Below are positions 18,081-27,873 of a stretch of 64,000 nt of DNA, piece after piece. Below the pieces are notes generated by a model. The model saw only the letters and a program-made list of their open reading frames with translations, was not told where the DNA came from and searched no databases. A program made the position numbers and the translations under genes. Source of the stretch: Ornithodoros turicata (lineage: Eukaryota > Arthropoda > Arachnida > Ixodida > Argasidae). The DNA lies in assembly GCF_037126465.1 (NCBI RefSeq), contig NC_088206.1, forward strand, positions 14,674,702-14,738,701, written 5' to 3'. The first letter of the stretch is position 1, and every line of letters begins with the position of its first letter.

Positions 18081-20144
18081 CTATAAAAACAACAATTTAG
18101 CAGCTTCTACACAATGCCTCGCGTCTTCTTCCGTACACTCTGTGACAAACTTAACCTGCTGCACCACAGAATCGCACCTCCAGAGTATCCGAAATGCTTC
18201 TCTACAATCACAGTCCCTGCAGGTACCCAGGGCAAAACTCGTAGCACGATTCAGGAGCTGCTCATTTCTCCGGACCACGTCGAAAATCTCGCACAGCGCT
18301 CGTGAGCTATAACCCTCCGAACCCACACAGAATGTGGAGAGCGTGTAGTTCTTGGGGAAATGTCTCGCAATCACCTTGAGTGCCCCTGCGTCAAAATAAG
18401 ACATCTGTGTGACAAAAGCGTACAGTGTCGTGTTCGCTTCGAGCATGGCCGAGAACGCTCGGGCGACTTCCACAGTGAAACGTGCGGACTGCAGCTCGAC
18501 ACGGTTGATCGTGTCGTTGTTTGTAAGGCCTTTGATGAAAGTAGCAAAAACGTCCTCAAATTCACCGTCAACATCAAAAGGGCATGTGCAGCGGATAAAC
18601 TTCAGGGACCTGGTCTTTTTGATAAGTTGCGCAAGAGCTTTAACCATCTCCTCTCCGGCTATCTCACCATCAGCTGTTTCGATGTACACTTCCGTGATGT
18701 GACAGTTTGATTCTAGTGCTGAGATCACCTGTAATATAGGGGTCTCCAATACGCACAAAATGTGGATCTTTTTCAAGTCGTCGTAGTTGAGTGAAATGAG
18801 ACGTGCCAACTCGTTCAGCGTGAGGGTGTTCCACGTTGTACAGATTCTGTGGCAACACTCATGGCCTCTGATAACCTGAGCAATCTCTTCGTCAACTTCG
18901 CCAACAAAATCAATCGTTCCAAGACGCACTACTTCCAGTGAAGTGTTCACTGTAATGGTCTTCACAAACTGTACCAGGGTCACTTCTGTAAGGTGGTTGC
19001 TGGAGATATCGAGCTCATGAAGCGTCCGGTTTGACTCCAGAGCTTCTGCTAGATGCCTTGCACCAGCGTCTCTGAACCTGCACCCTCGAAGTTGTAGCTC
19101 CTGGAGAGAAACGTTCACTTTTAGAGCCTGAGCAAACACAGCAGCGTCACTTTCCTCCATACCACAAGCATTAAGCTCGAGCGTTCTTATTGTCCTGTTC
19201 GTCTTCAGGGCATCAGAAATGTGCGGCATACTACAGGCACTATCATTAGATTCATTTATTTTCAAATTCTCGATCGAACCGTTCTCTCTGAGCGCAATCG
19301 CAATAATTTCCAATACATCGTCAGGTATCTGATAGAGAAAGAGGTCCTTCAGGTACATGCTGCGTTTTACAATTTCTGCCAGATGCACAGCAGCACCTTC
19401 CTTCAAGCTGTAATGACAGATATGCAGAGACGTCAAGTGATTGCACTGCTGAAGTGCTTTCAACACAAGCTTCATTCCCTTTTTGCTGAGGCCACTGTAG
19501 TGTAGCACAATAGATTTCAACTGCGGTGACCTCTTGAGTCCTTCCGAGAGTCGCAACGCAGACTCCATATCGAGGTTGAGGTAGCGTGCTTCAAAATGCT
19601 CTAGCATGGTGTCGGACCTGATGCCCTCAAGAAACACGTTGTGCTGCGCGGTTGGATCTGGGGTGCCTACTTTGACGCTTCTAATGTTAGAGCCGTGTGC
19701 AAGGGCAAGTTTAAGGGCCGTCGGGAAGTGGAGAAATAGGCGTGTCCTGTGCAGGTCTATTGCTTGTATGCATGGGTGTTGTTTCACGAGCCAGCAGATC
19801 AGGAACAGAGAGTCCAGCACAGCAACTTCGGAGAAGATGTCGCCCCTTGACCCTGTTGGGGAGAAATTCAACTCTCCTGGCTTACTTTCGTGGAGCTGAA
19901 CATCGACGGAGTACAAGACTCTATTGCACAGTGTCAGGTGCTCAAGCAGCCAGCACCCTGCCTCATCATTTCTGGAACAAGGTTTCATGATGTCGAAGCC
20001 TTTTCGTTTAAGGAAGTAGCGCACAGAGAAAATTCTTGATGTCACCGTTGCAGAATCAAGAAATGGAATTTGTCGAGCGATCTCGGCGATCTCTGGGTGG
20101 CTCGAAACGTAGTCCTGTGCTTCTCTCGCACTGTTAAATGTCAT
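18081..20144 (-). CDS. Leucine-rich-repeat protein (array copy 3)
   Basis: Encodes 687 residues from MTFNSAREAQDYV, a single open exon with RI-type LRRs from about residue 150 to 610 and the tail ending CVEAAKLLFL. The acidic loop near residue 550 reads DVDGEFEDVF. The splice acceptor CTCTTTACAG lies immediately upstream (AG at 20151-20152). The gene is nearly identical to copy 4 (23058-25133), the two sharing the same Penelope insertion 81 bp upstream of the ATG. It has also lost about 810 bp of the upstream region conserved in copies 4-6. The coding frame is intact, but its promoter is probably absent or displaced, so expression is doubtful. Confidence 0.85.
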   Translation of the reverse strand: MTFNSAREAQDYVSSHPEIAEIARQIPFLDSATVTSRIFSVRYFLKRKGFDIMKPCSRNDEAGCWLLEHLTLCNRVLYSVDVQLHESKPGELNFSPTGSRGDIFSEVAVLDSLFLICWLVKQHPCIQAIDLHRTRLFLHFPTALKLALAHGSNIRSVKVGTPDPTAQHNVFLEGIRSDTMLEHFEARYLNLDMESALRLSEGLKRSPQLKSIVLHYSGLSKKGMKLVLKALQQCNHLTSLHICHYSLKEGAAVHLAEIVKRSMYLKDLFLYQIPDDVLEIIAIALRENGSIENLKINESNDSACSMPHISDALKTNRTIRTLELNACGMEESDAAVFAQALKVNVSLQELQLRGCRFRDAGARHLAEALESNRTLHELDISSNHLTEVTLVQFVKTITVNTSLEVVRLGTIDFVGEVDEEIAQVIRGHECCHRICTTWNTLTLNELARLISLNYDDLKKIHILCVLETPILQVISALESNCHITEVYIETADGEIAGEEMVKALAQLIKKTRSLKFIRCTCPFDVDGEFEDVFATFIKGLTNNDTINRVELQSARFTVEVARAFSAMLEANTTLYAFVTQMSYFDAGALKVIARHFPKNYTLSTFCVGSEGYSSRALCEIFDVVRRNEQLLNRATSFALGTCRDCDCREAFRILWRCDSVVQQVKFVTECTEEDARHCVEAAKLLFL

Positions 20145-20225
20145 GTTGGTCTGTAAAGAGAAGTAGGTAGAGTTCGGGCAGGAGCAGACAACGACAGCTT
20201 TGTGAAAGTTGTTACAGCCATGATG

Positions 20226-21591
20226 CATAATGCAAAAACCCCGAGACTAGGGAACACGAAAGGACAGACACAAACACGAAGTCTCAAACTCAGCTGAAAA
20301 TTTTACTTCACATACAAGTATTATATACAACCAGAGGGAAGGGAACAACCAGTTGAGGACGAAAAGGGTCAGTTCGAGGGAACAAGAAGTCTGCTCAAGG
20401 CTGGACCGAGGATTATGGATTGGTTGCTGACACAGTTCCCACCAAGAGGTTATGCATAGGGTCTCTCTCAAAAGTCTTGTGTGGGGGTCCAATTCAGAAG
20501 CCTTTACAATTGTTTCATCCCATAGAGGGAAGCAATCTGAGCATTCTTCCAAATGCTCGGCAATTTCGGAGTTTGAGGCTTTATTTTTTACTTTTAATGA
20601 ATGCTCTCTCAAACGATCATTTAAGCAACGCTTTGTGTGGCCAATATAACAGAAACCACAAGCTAGGGGGATCTGATAAACAACATTTGAACAACAGGGG
20701 ACGAATTTTTTCCGTAGATTCTTACAGGTAACTTCAGGTTTCGCGAAAGGCATTAGGCGATCAAGACGGAAGTTGTTCTTGAAAACAAGGCTGACTTGAA
20801 ATTTCTTCGCGACGGCCAACAAGTTGTGAGACACTTTGTGGAAGTAAGGTAATACAACACGTTTGGAAACAGAAGGCTTAGTTTCAGGCGAACGAGGAAG
20901 CAAGGTGTTTAACAAAACATTTAAAGAACCAAGTAACATGTGTTGGGGGTAACCAGCATCATTCAAACGGAGAAGCTGACACTCCGCAGAGAGAAGAATC
21001 TGATGACAACAAGATTTTTTTACCGCATTCGATAGAATACCTGTGATCAAACCCCGTTTTACAGTTTTGGAGTGGCAACTTGAAGCGGGCAAAATGGGTT
21101 TAGCTTGAGATTTGCTGTAAGCCCAGCAAAGAACGGGTTGTAACAAGTCTGATATCACGCAACTGAAGCACACCAACAGTGGGGAACTCAATAGTGAACA
21201 CAAGCTCTGGGGACGCGGACAAAATTACATTCTTACATTGAGCAATAACACTTTCATTAGTAGAAACAAAAACCAGGTCATCTACGAACCTTCTTACAAC
21301 GACGTCGTTTGAAGACAGAGAGGATATAAAGGATAATACAGCATTGTCAATTACACTCAAGTAAATCTCTGAAAGAACAGGCACGATACTCCCCTGAACT
21401 GACCCTTTTTGTCCTAAACTGGTTGTTCCCTTCCCTCTGGTTGTATATAATTCTTGTATGTGAAGTAAAATTTTCAGCTGTGTTTGAGACTTCGTGTTTG
21501 TGTCCGTCCTTTCGTGTTCCCTAGTCTCGGGGTTTTACATTATGCATCATCTTCACCAGCTCGCTTGCTTCCTAGCCATTTTTTCATTGTC
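20226..21591 (-). mobile_element. Truncated Penelope-like element with inverted terminal repeats
   Basis: Flanked by a 12-bp direct repeat ACAGCCATGATG (20214-20225 and 21592-21603). Both ends carry the same block of about 120 bp in opposite orientation (AAACCCCGAGACTAGGGAAC at the left, its complement near 21520). Between them is a 3'-terminal piece of the Penelope ORF. The same insertion, with identical target duplication, is present upstream of LRR copy 4. In units 5 and 6 the site is uninterrupted. Confidence 0.85.
20247..21411 (-). pseudogene. Penelope ORF fragment: RT C-terminus plus GIY-YIG endonuclease
   Basis: The frame at 21100-21411 holds an RT segment with GSIVPVLSEIYL and the catalytic RFVDDLVF motif. 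After a frameshift near 21140 the next frame (to 20247) carries the linker and GIY-YIG domain VYQIPLACGFCYIGHTKRCL, followed by the conserved RLREH and a Cys/His-rich end (HLEECSDCF). RT plus C-terminal GIY-YIG is diagnostic for Penelope-like elements. The N-terminal half of RT is missing, and the frameshift makes it inactive. Confidence 0.85.
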
Positions 21592-21603
21592 ACAGCCATG
21601 ATG

Positions 21604-23057
21604 TTTGCGAAAGACAGAAGTACAGAAATGGTTGCTCGCAGAAGCGATTGGCCAGGTGAGTGGTAGAACGTACCGTAGAACCACTTGTTCGTAATAGACG
21701 GCTGCCGGTATGAACTTTTAAATCACGTAACAGAAGCAGATGGAATCGAAAGTAGACAAATATGTATGAATAAAATTAAACTACATAACGCAAAATCTTA
21801 CGCATCAGTCGTGTCTTTCCTGCTATTCTCCTGAGGTTGCGGTCTTGACCAGGCCTAAGGTCAGGGACGGAACACGTAATTGTCGCGTAAATAATGACGG
21901 TATCACCCACGACTAACCTACATTTTTCTTAGGCTCTTCACAGCAAAGAAAATAGACTCGTCATTGTCCAACTGTTTCTTTTTTTTTTTTTTTCAGTATC
22001 ATTCCCCCAGAGTATTACTGGCACAGAATGCATATCTCTCGGCCTCGCTGGAAGTGGCTACGGATTTCTTTGTCGTCATAAATGGCAGTCAGTCACACCA
22101 GTCAGTAAAAAGTAATGTCAGCAGTGTCAGTAAATGGCAGTTGGTCACACGTGAAGCACAGTGAAGGTCTCATCCAGCAGGGCCGTGCACACTTTGCAAC
22201 CACGTTCAGGTGGCTGGCCTGCTTGTATCTAGGAACACATGTTTTGTATTGTAAATTTATTAATTGTAGCATGGCACAATTAGTGAGCAATGGTGGTGGT
22301 GGCGTACTATTTCCAAGCAGTCTGTCTGCCGGTGCGGCGGCAGGTTGACAACAAAAGAATGAATCTGGCTCTTGTCCTTTTATTATCTTGATATGTTTCG
22401 GTTCATTTGTTGTGATTCAGTAAACTGAGGTGGAAAGTTGCGACATCGTCTGTCTCATTTTCTGAGTGTTACATTGCGTCTTGCAGCAGTTATTTAGAAT
22501 ATTGCATCATCTTGTTGCCTCTTTTGTTCTTGCTCTGCTTTTGTATGTGTACCATCATCAAGGGCTATGCTGTTAATGAGGACTTAAAACAATAAAAGAA
22601 AGATAAAAGTCAGCCAATTACCACCATGCTTCGGCGGCCGTAGCCATGGAGACAATCCGCTGCACGAGGAGCCACTGGTTGCCACAGAAGGGCTGTGTCA
22701 GCAATCATGTGCGACGATTGGCTGCCACGTACGAAATAATGCGAGGAGGCATTCAGCATTCCTTCTGAGTCCAGGCAGCATTGGTCAAGCTCAAAGGAGT
22801 GACAGCTATGGCCATTCCTATTGGCTCTTGTTTTGCATGTGACTGCTCCCATGCTGCTTGGCAGAGACGATTACTAAGAGCTGGATGGGCCATGGTATTT
22901 CTGATGGTGATTGTCTACATGTCTGTTACATTTCTTGCTTAAAAAATTGAATGCAGGTTCGCACTGATGAAAGAAAAAAGTTTTACGTCTATCCCACAGA
23001 GCAAGGAGTCGTTCTGTAAGCACCAGCAAGGGTTGCGCAAGAAAGCAGAGACCCTGT
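21604..23057. other. Spacer between LRR copies 3 and 4
   Basis: Starts with GATGTTTGCGAAAG joined directly to ACAGAAATGGTTG. In units 4-6 these blocks are separated by about 810 bp, so there is a deletion here. The rest is the standard spacer. It includes a CCAAT-rich block of about 230 bp (22610-22840: ATTACCACCATGCTTCGG, CACTGGTTGCCACAGAAG) that is repeated in every spacer and has distant relatives at 63360-63760. On the minus strand an AATAAA lies near 22378, a possible polyadenylation signal for copy 4. Confidence 0.5.
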
Positions 23058-25133
23058 CTATAAAAACAACAATTTCGCAGCTTCTACACACTGCCTCGCG
23101 TCTTCTTCCGTACACTCTGTGACACACTTAACCTGCTGCACCACAGAATCGCACCTCCAGAGTATCCGAAATGCTTCTCTACAGTCACAGTCCCTGCAGG
23201 TACCCAGGGCAAACCTCGTAGCACGATTCAGGAGCTGCTCATTTCTCCGGAGCACGTTGAAAATCTCGCAATGCACTCGTGAGCTATAACCCTCCGAACC
23301 CACACAGAATGTGCGGAGCGTGTAGTTCTTGGTCAAATGCCTCGCAATCACCTTGAGTGCCCCTGCGTCAAAATAAGACATCTGTGTGACAAAAGCGTAC
23401 AGTGTCGTGTTCGCTTCGAGCATGGCCGAGAACGCTCGGGCGACTTCCATAGTGAAACGTGCGGACTCCAGCTCGACACGGTTGATCGTGTCGTTGTTTG
23501 TAAGGCCTTTGATGAAAGTAGCAAAAACATCCTCATCTTCACCATCAAAATCACCGTCAACATCAAAAGGGCATGTGCAGCGGATAAACTTCAGGGACCT
23601 TGTCTTTTTGATAAGTTGTGCAAGATCTTTAACCATCTGTCCTCCGGCTGTCTCACCATCAGCTGTTTCGATGTGCACTTCCGTGATGTGACAGTTTGAT
23701 TCTAGTGCTGAGATCACCTGTAATATAGGGGTCTCCTCAGCGCAAAAAATGTGGATCTTTTTCACGTCGTCGTAGTTGAGTGAAATGAGACGTGCCAACT
23801 CGTTGAGCGTGAGGATGTTCCACGTTGTACAGATTCTGTGGCAGCACTCGTGGCCTCTGATAACCTGAGCAATCTCTTCATCAACTTCGTCAACAAAATC
23901 AATCATTCCAAGACGCACTACTTCCAGTGAAGTGTTCACTGTAAGGGTCTTCACAAACTGTACCACGGTCGCTTCTGTAAGGTGGTTCCAGGAGATATCG
24001 AGCTCACGAAGCGTCTGGTTTGACTCCAGAGCTTCTGCTAGATGTCTTGCACCAGCGTCTCTGAACCTGCTCCCTCGAAGTTGTAGCCTCTGGAGAGTAA
24101 CGTTCACTTTTAGAGCCTGAGCAAACACAGCCGCGTCACTTTCCTCCATACCACAATCATTAAGCTCGAGTGTTCTTATTGTCCCGTTCGTCTTCAAGGC
24201 ATGAGAAATGTGCGGCATACTACGGGCACTATCATTAGATTCATTTATTTTCAAATTCTCGATCGAACCGTTCTCTCTGAGCGCAATCGCGATAATTTCC
24301 AATACATCGTCAGGTATGTGATAGAGAAAGAGGTCCTTCAGGTACATGCTGCGTTTTACAATTTCTGCCAGATGCACAGCAGCACCTTCCTTCAAGCTGT
24401 AATGACAGATATGCAGAGACGTCAAGTGATTGCACTGCTGAAGTGCCTTCAACACAAGCTTCATTCCCTTTTTGCTGAGGCCACTGTGGTCTAGCACAAT
24501 AGATTTCAACTGCGGTGACCTCTTGAGTCCTTCGGAGAGTCGCGACGCGGACTCCATATCGAGCTTGAGGTCGCGTGCTTCAAAATGCTCTAGCATGGTG
24601 TCGGGCCTGATGCCCTTAAGAAACACGTTGTGCTGCGCGGTTGGATCTGGGGTGCCTACTTTGACGCTTCTAATGTTCGAGCCGTGTGCAAGGGCAAGTT
24701 TAAGGGCCGTCGGGAAGTGGAGAAATAGGCGTGTCCCGTGCAGGTCTATTGCTTGTATGCATGGGTGTTGTTTCACGAGCCAGCAGATCAGGAACAGAGA
24801 GTCCAGCACAGCAACTTCGGAGAAGATGTCGCCCCTTGACCCTGTTGGGGAGAAATTCAACTCTCCTGGTTTACTTTCGTGGAGCTGAACATCGACGGAG
24901 TACAAGACTCTATTGCACAGTGTCAGGTGCTCGAGCAGCCAGCACCCTGCCTCATCATTTCTGGAACAAGGTTTCATGATGTCGAAGCCTTTTCGTTTGA
25001 GGAAGTAGCGCACAGAGTAAATTCTTGATGTCACCGTTGCAGAATCAAGAAATGGAATTTGTCGAGCGATCTCGGCGATCTCTGGGTGGCTGGAAACGTA
25101 GTCCTGTGCTTCTCTCGCACTGTTAAATGTCAT
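23058..25133 (-). CDS. Leucine-rich-repeat protein (array copy 4)
   Basis: Encodes 691 residues, the longest of the family because of the largest acidic loop (DVDGDFDGEDEDVF near residue 552). Otherwise it follows the copy 3 layout and is its closest relative. The start MTFNSAREAQ (ATG 25131-25133) lies 6 bp after the acceptor CTCTTTACAG (AG at 25140-25141). It is separated from its conserved upstream block (from 32308) by a 7-kb stack of insertions: Penelope, SINE/hairpin, gypsy and hAT MITE. If the 5' exon is still used, the first intron must now span all of these. Confidence 0.85.
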   Translation of the reverse strand: MTFNSAREAQDYVSSHPEIAEIARQIPFLDSATVTSRIYSVRYFLKRKGFDIMKPCSRNDEAGCWLLEHLTLCNRVLYSVDVQLHESKPGELNFSPTGSRGDIFSEVAVLDSLFLICWLVKQHPCIQAIDLHGTRLFLHFPTALKLALAHGSNIRSVKVGTPDPTAQHNVFLKGIRPDTMLEHFEARDLKLDMESASRLSEGLKRSPQLKSIVLDHSGLSKKGMKLVLKALQQCNHLTSLHICHYSLKEGAAVHLAEIVKRSMYLKDLFLYHIPDDVLEIIAIALRENGSIENLKINESNDSARSMPHISHALKTNGTIRTLELNDCGMEESDAAVFAQALKVNVTLQRLQLRGSRFRDAGARHLAEALESNQTLRELDISWNHLTEATVVQFVKTLTVNTSLEVVRLGMIDFVDEVDEEIAQVIRGHECCHRICTTWNILTLNELARLISLNYDDVKKIHIFCAEETPILQVISALESNCHITEVHIETADGETAGGQMVKDLAQLIKKTRSLKFIRCTCPFDVDGDFDGEDEDVFATFIKGLTNNDTINRVELESARFTMEVARAFSAMLEANTTLYAFVTQMSYFDAGALKVIARHLTKNYTLRTFCVGSEGYSSRVHCEIFNVLRRNEQLLNRATRFALGTCRDCDCREAFRILWRCDSVVQQVKCVTECTEEDARQCVEAAKLLFL

Positions 25134-25440
25134 GTTGTTCTGTAAAGAGAAGTAGGCAGAGTTGGGGCAGGAGCAGACAACGACAGCTTTGTGAAAGTTG
25201 TTACAGCCATGATGCGTAATGTAAAACCCCGAGACTAGGGAACACGAAAGGACAGACACAAACACGAAGTCTCAAACACAGCTGAAAATTTAACTTCACA
25301 TACAAGAATTATATACAACCAGAGGGAAGGGAACAACCAGATGAGGACAAAAAGGGTCAGTTCGGGGGAACAAGAAGTCTGCTCAAGGCCGGACCGAGGA
25401 TTATGGATGGGTTGCCACAGTTCCCACAAGAGGTTATGCA

Positions 25441-25803
25441 GAGGGTGAAGGATGAAAGTCACTGAAAAGGTTAGCCAGCTGTAGGAGTCGAACCCACGTC
25501 TTCTGGATTGCCGGTCCAGGGCTCTACCAATTGAGCTAAGCTAACACGCCTTCCCAGCGACTTCCAGGGTGCGTCATCTGAAGGGACAAACCAATTACTC
25601 TCTCTCACTCATCCTCCTTTCACTCTTACATTTTGCTCACTCATACACACATTCATACGACGGGATCGACGCAGGCGGCAACTGTTGAACATGAAAGAAC
25701 TGATGTTCTGAGGCTGGAACAACATAGAAGGGACAAATTTATATTTGTAAAGTATGTATTTGTCCCTTCTATGTTGTTCCAGCCTCAGAACATCAGTTCT
25801 TTC
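25441..25803 (-). mobile_element. tRNA-headed SINE (Ruka-like) with hairpin, inserted in the Penelope copy
   Basis: Bounded by the 5-bp direct repeat ATGCA (25436-25440 and 25804-25808). The sister Penelope copy reads uninterrupted at 20452-20460. On the minus strand it carries a tRNA-like head (25474-25545). The other end (25691-25803) forms most of a hairpin. The resemblance to the tick SINE Ruka is from memory of its general form and needs a database search. Confidence 0.7.
25474..25545 (-). other. tRNA-Ala-like SINE head
   Basis: The 72 nt fold as a cloverleaf: acceptor GTTAGCT with AGCTGGC (two G-U pairs), D-stem GCTC/GAGC, anticodon stem CTGGA/TCCAG with loop CCGGCAA (anticodon position GGC), T-stem GTGGG/CCTAC. 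Pol III A-box (TAGCTCAATTGGTAGAG) and B-box (GGTTCGACTCC) are present. Position 33 is C instead of the invariant U, and it sits in a SINE, so it is not a functional tRNA gene. Confidence 0.7.
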
Positions 25804-25805
25804 AT
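25691..25805. repeat. Perfect hairpin with 48-bp arms
   Basis: 25691-25738 is the exact reverse complement of 25758-25805, with a 19-nt AT-rich loop. Its right arm runs two bases into the target duplication. Confidence 0.85.
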
Positions 25806-26243
25806 GCATAGGGTCTCTCTCAAAAGTCTTCTGTGGGTGTCCAATTCAGAAGCCTTTACAATTGTTTCATCCCATAGAGGGAAGCAATCTGAGCAGTCTC
25901 CCAAATGCTTGGCAATTTCGGAGTTTGAGGCTTTATTTTTTACTTTTAATGAATGCTCTCTCAAACGATCATTTAAGCAACGCTTTGTGCGGCCAATATA
26001 ACAGAAACCACAAGCTAGGGGGATCTGATAAACAACATTTGAACAACCGGGGACGAATTTGTTCCGGTGATTCTTACAGGTAACTTCAGGTTTCGCGACT
26101 TTAGGTAACTTTAGGTGATCAAGACGGAAGTTGTTCTTGAAAACAAGGCTGACTTGAAATTTCTTCGCGACGGCCAACAAGTTGTGAGACACTTTGTGGA
26201 AGTACGGTAATACAACACGTTTGGAAACAGAAGGCTTATATAG

Positions 26244-26573
26244 TGTAGCGAGCAGCCCAATCTGCAACGCCATCAGCGCTCGTTCAAATTGGTCGCGCTA
26301 ATAAATGCACGGCGCACGGGCCGCTCGGCCAGTAGTTGTTCCCGTGGATTAGCCAGAACATTGTCTCTTTCCTGCACTCTGCAGCGGCTCTCCCGTGTTT
26401 GGATTGTTCGCTTGGTATGGTCAGTACGAAAAGCAAACTCTCCTAGAGAGTGTTGGTATCTAGCTTGTAGGACTGTAACGTAAAGTTAGTGTCTGTCCAA
26501 AGGGGACTACCTCCATAGGTAGCTCTCCTGCTTGATGACAATACACACTCTTTCCTGGAACACGCTACCTACA
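26244..26573 (+). repeat. 5' LTR (330 bp)
   Basis: Begins TGTAGCGAGC and ends CTACCTACA. Compared with the 3' LTR it has 183 extra bases (26375-26557) bounded by direct repeats CTCTTTCCTG (26365-26374 and 26548-26557). Confidence 0.9.
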
Positions 26574-26576
26574 AAC

Positions 26577-26589
26577 TGGTGGCCCGACG
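26577..26589 (+). other. Putative primer-binding site
   Basis: TGGTGGCCCGACG starts 3 bp after the 5' LTR. TGG at this place pairs with the CCA end of a tRNA primer; the tRNA species was not determined. Confidence 0.55.
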
Positions 26590-26594
26590 TCTCG

Positions 26595-27734
26595 ATGGAC
26601 GCTCCACGGACTGCGTCATCAGCCCCGACGTCCCCTCCAGTCCACGATGCTGGAGACCATCCGTCGATCGCCGCCGTCGGCGGTGAGATTAAGCTGCCCC
26701 CCTTCTGGACCAAGAATCCCCGGGCCTGGTTCTCCCAAGTTGAGGCGCGATTTGCACTTCGGCATATTTCGTCCCAACTTACGAAGTACCTCAACGTTGT
26801 GTCCGCGCTGCCCATGGAGATCGCCGACCAGGTTGATTACCTCTTGGCTTCGCCACCGCCTGACAACCCCTACGATCGGCTGAAGGAGGCTATTCTTTCC
26901 CGCACTGAATGCACCGAGCAATCCCGGCTCCGCCAACTTCTATCCGAGGAAGAACTGGGCGATCGGCGGCCAACCCAATTACTGCACCGAATGAAGCAGC
27001 TCCTCGGAGACTCGGCTGATACTCAGCCCTCGATCCTGCGGGAGCTCTTCCTCCAGCGGCTCCCACAGCAAGTCCGCTTGGTACTGGCCGGATCTGACGG
27101 GGTCTCCCTCGATAACCTTGCCCAGTTGGCGGACCGCATCATCGACTACTCCGCTCCCTCTGCGCCACCTTTCACACGGGCTGAGAACATCGCGGCTGTT
27201 TCCCCGTCTGATCCTACGCTCCTTGCCCTACAAGCGCAAGTCAAAGAGCTTACGGACGCTGTTGCCGCTATGCGCGCAGACCTTTCTGGTCGCCCACGGT
27301 CCCGACGCTCTCATTCTCGTCGGCGCCGATCCCCTTCACGCAGCCCGGCCTCCCAGGGGGATCTATGCTATTATCACCAGAAGTTTGGCGACCGTGCCCT
27401 CAAGTGCACTCAGCCGTGCTCCTGGACGGGAAACTCGGGGGGCCAGTCGATAGCGGCGGCCTACTACTCTGGCCCACCGGCAAGCCGTCTGTTCTTCATC
27501 ACCGACCGGGTCGCGGGCCATCGGTTCTTGGTGGATACGGGTGCCGAGGTCAGCATTGTGCCTCCTACACGGGCCGACCGAGTCCACGGAAAGTCCTCAG
27601 CCACCCTCCAAGCCGTGAACGCCTCATCGATCTCAACCTTTGGTCTGCGGTCCCTTGCCATTGACATCGGCCCGCGAAGACTTTCGGTAGGACTTCGTAA
27701 TCGCCGACGTACCCCACCCTATCCTCGGCGCTGA
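26595..27734 (+). CDS. Gypsy Gag with fused protease start
   Basis: About 379 codons from the ATG at 26595, the first ATG after the primer-binding site that follows the Gag pattern (MDAPRTASSAP...). Residues about 30-200 form an all-helical retroviral-type capsid region (LPPFWTKNPRAWFSQVEARF). An Arg/Ser-rich stretch (about 225-250) follows. Then comes a Cys/His cluster CYYHQKFGDRALKCTQPC (about 258-275) typical of arthropod gypsy Gag in place of a CCHC knuckle. The aspartic protease motif LVDTGAEVS has its Asp near residue 314. The frame ends at 27734, but protease-like sequence continues in another frame to about 27870, so a frameshift disconnects pol. Confidence 0.85.
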   Translation: MDAPRTASSAPTSPPVHDAGDHPSIAAVGGEIKLPPFWTKNPRAWFSQVEARFALRHISSQLTKYLNVVSALPMEIADQVDYLLASPPPDNPYDRLKEAILSRTECTEQSRLRQLLSEEELGDRRPTQLLHRMKQLLGDSADTQPSILRELFLQRLPQQVRLVLAGSDGVSLDNLAQLADRIIDYSAPSAPPFTRAENIAAVSPSDPTLLALQAQVKELTDAVAAMRADLSGRPRSRRSHSRRRRSPSRSPASQGDLCYYHQKFGDRALKCTQPCSWTGNSGGQSIAAAYYSGPPASRLFFITDRVAGHRFLVDTGAEVSIVPPTRADRVHGKSSATLQAVNASSISTFGLRSLAIDIGPRRLSVGLRNRRRTPPYPRR

Positions 27735-27873
27735 CTTCCTCCAGCATTTCGCACTCGACATCAGTCTCTCGCGCAGGAAATTGACAGACACCCTGACCAC
27801 CCTTTCGGTGTCTGGTTCGCTCGCGCTGCAGACTTCTACGGGCATTCGTACTGTGCTGCCTGCGTCCCGCTAC

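Larger units (their letters stand above)
25215..26239 (-). mobile_element. Penelope-like element, left part (split by gypsy insertion)
   Basis: Same element and same 12-bp target (ACAGCCATGATG at 25203-25214 and 32296-32307) as at 20226-21591. It continues at 31593-32295 beyond the gypsy element. The GIY-YIG coding piece is at about 25809-26239 (FCYIGRTKRCLNDRL). It is also interrupted by the insertion at 25441-25803. Confidence 0.85.

Noticed and set aside
25474..25545. Functional tRNA-Ala gene
   Set aside because: The cloverleaf is good, but position 33 is C, the sequence is embedded in a 363-bp insertion with its own target duplication, and the anticodon arm looks inherited by a SINE.
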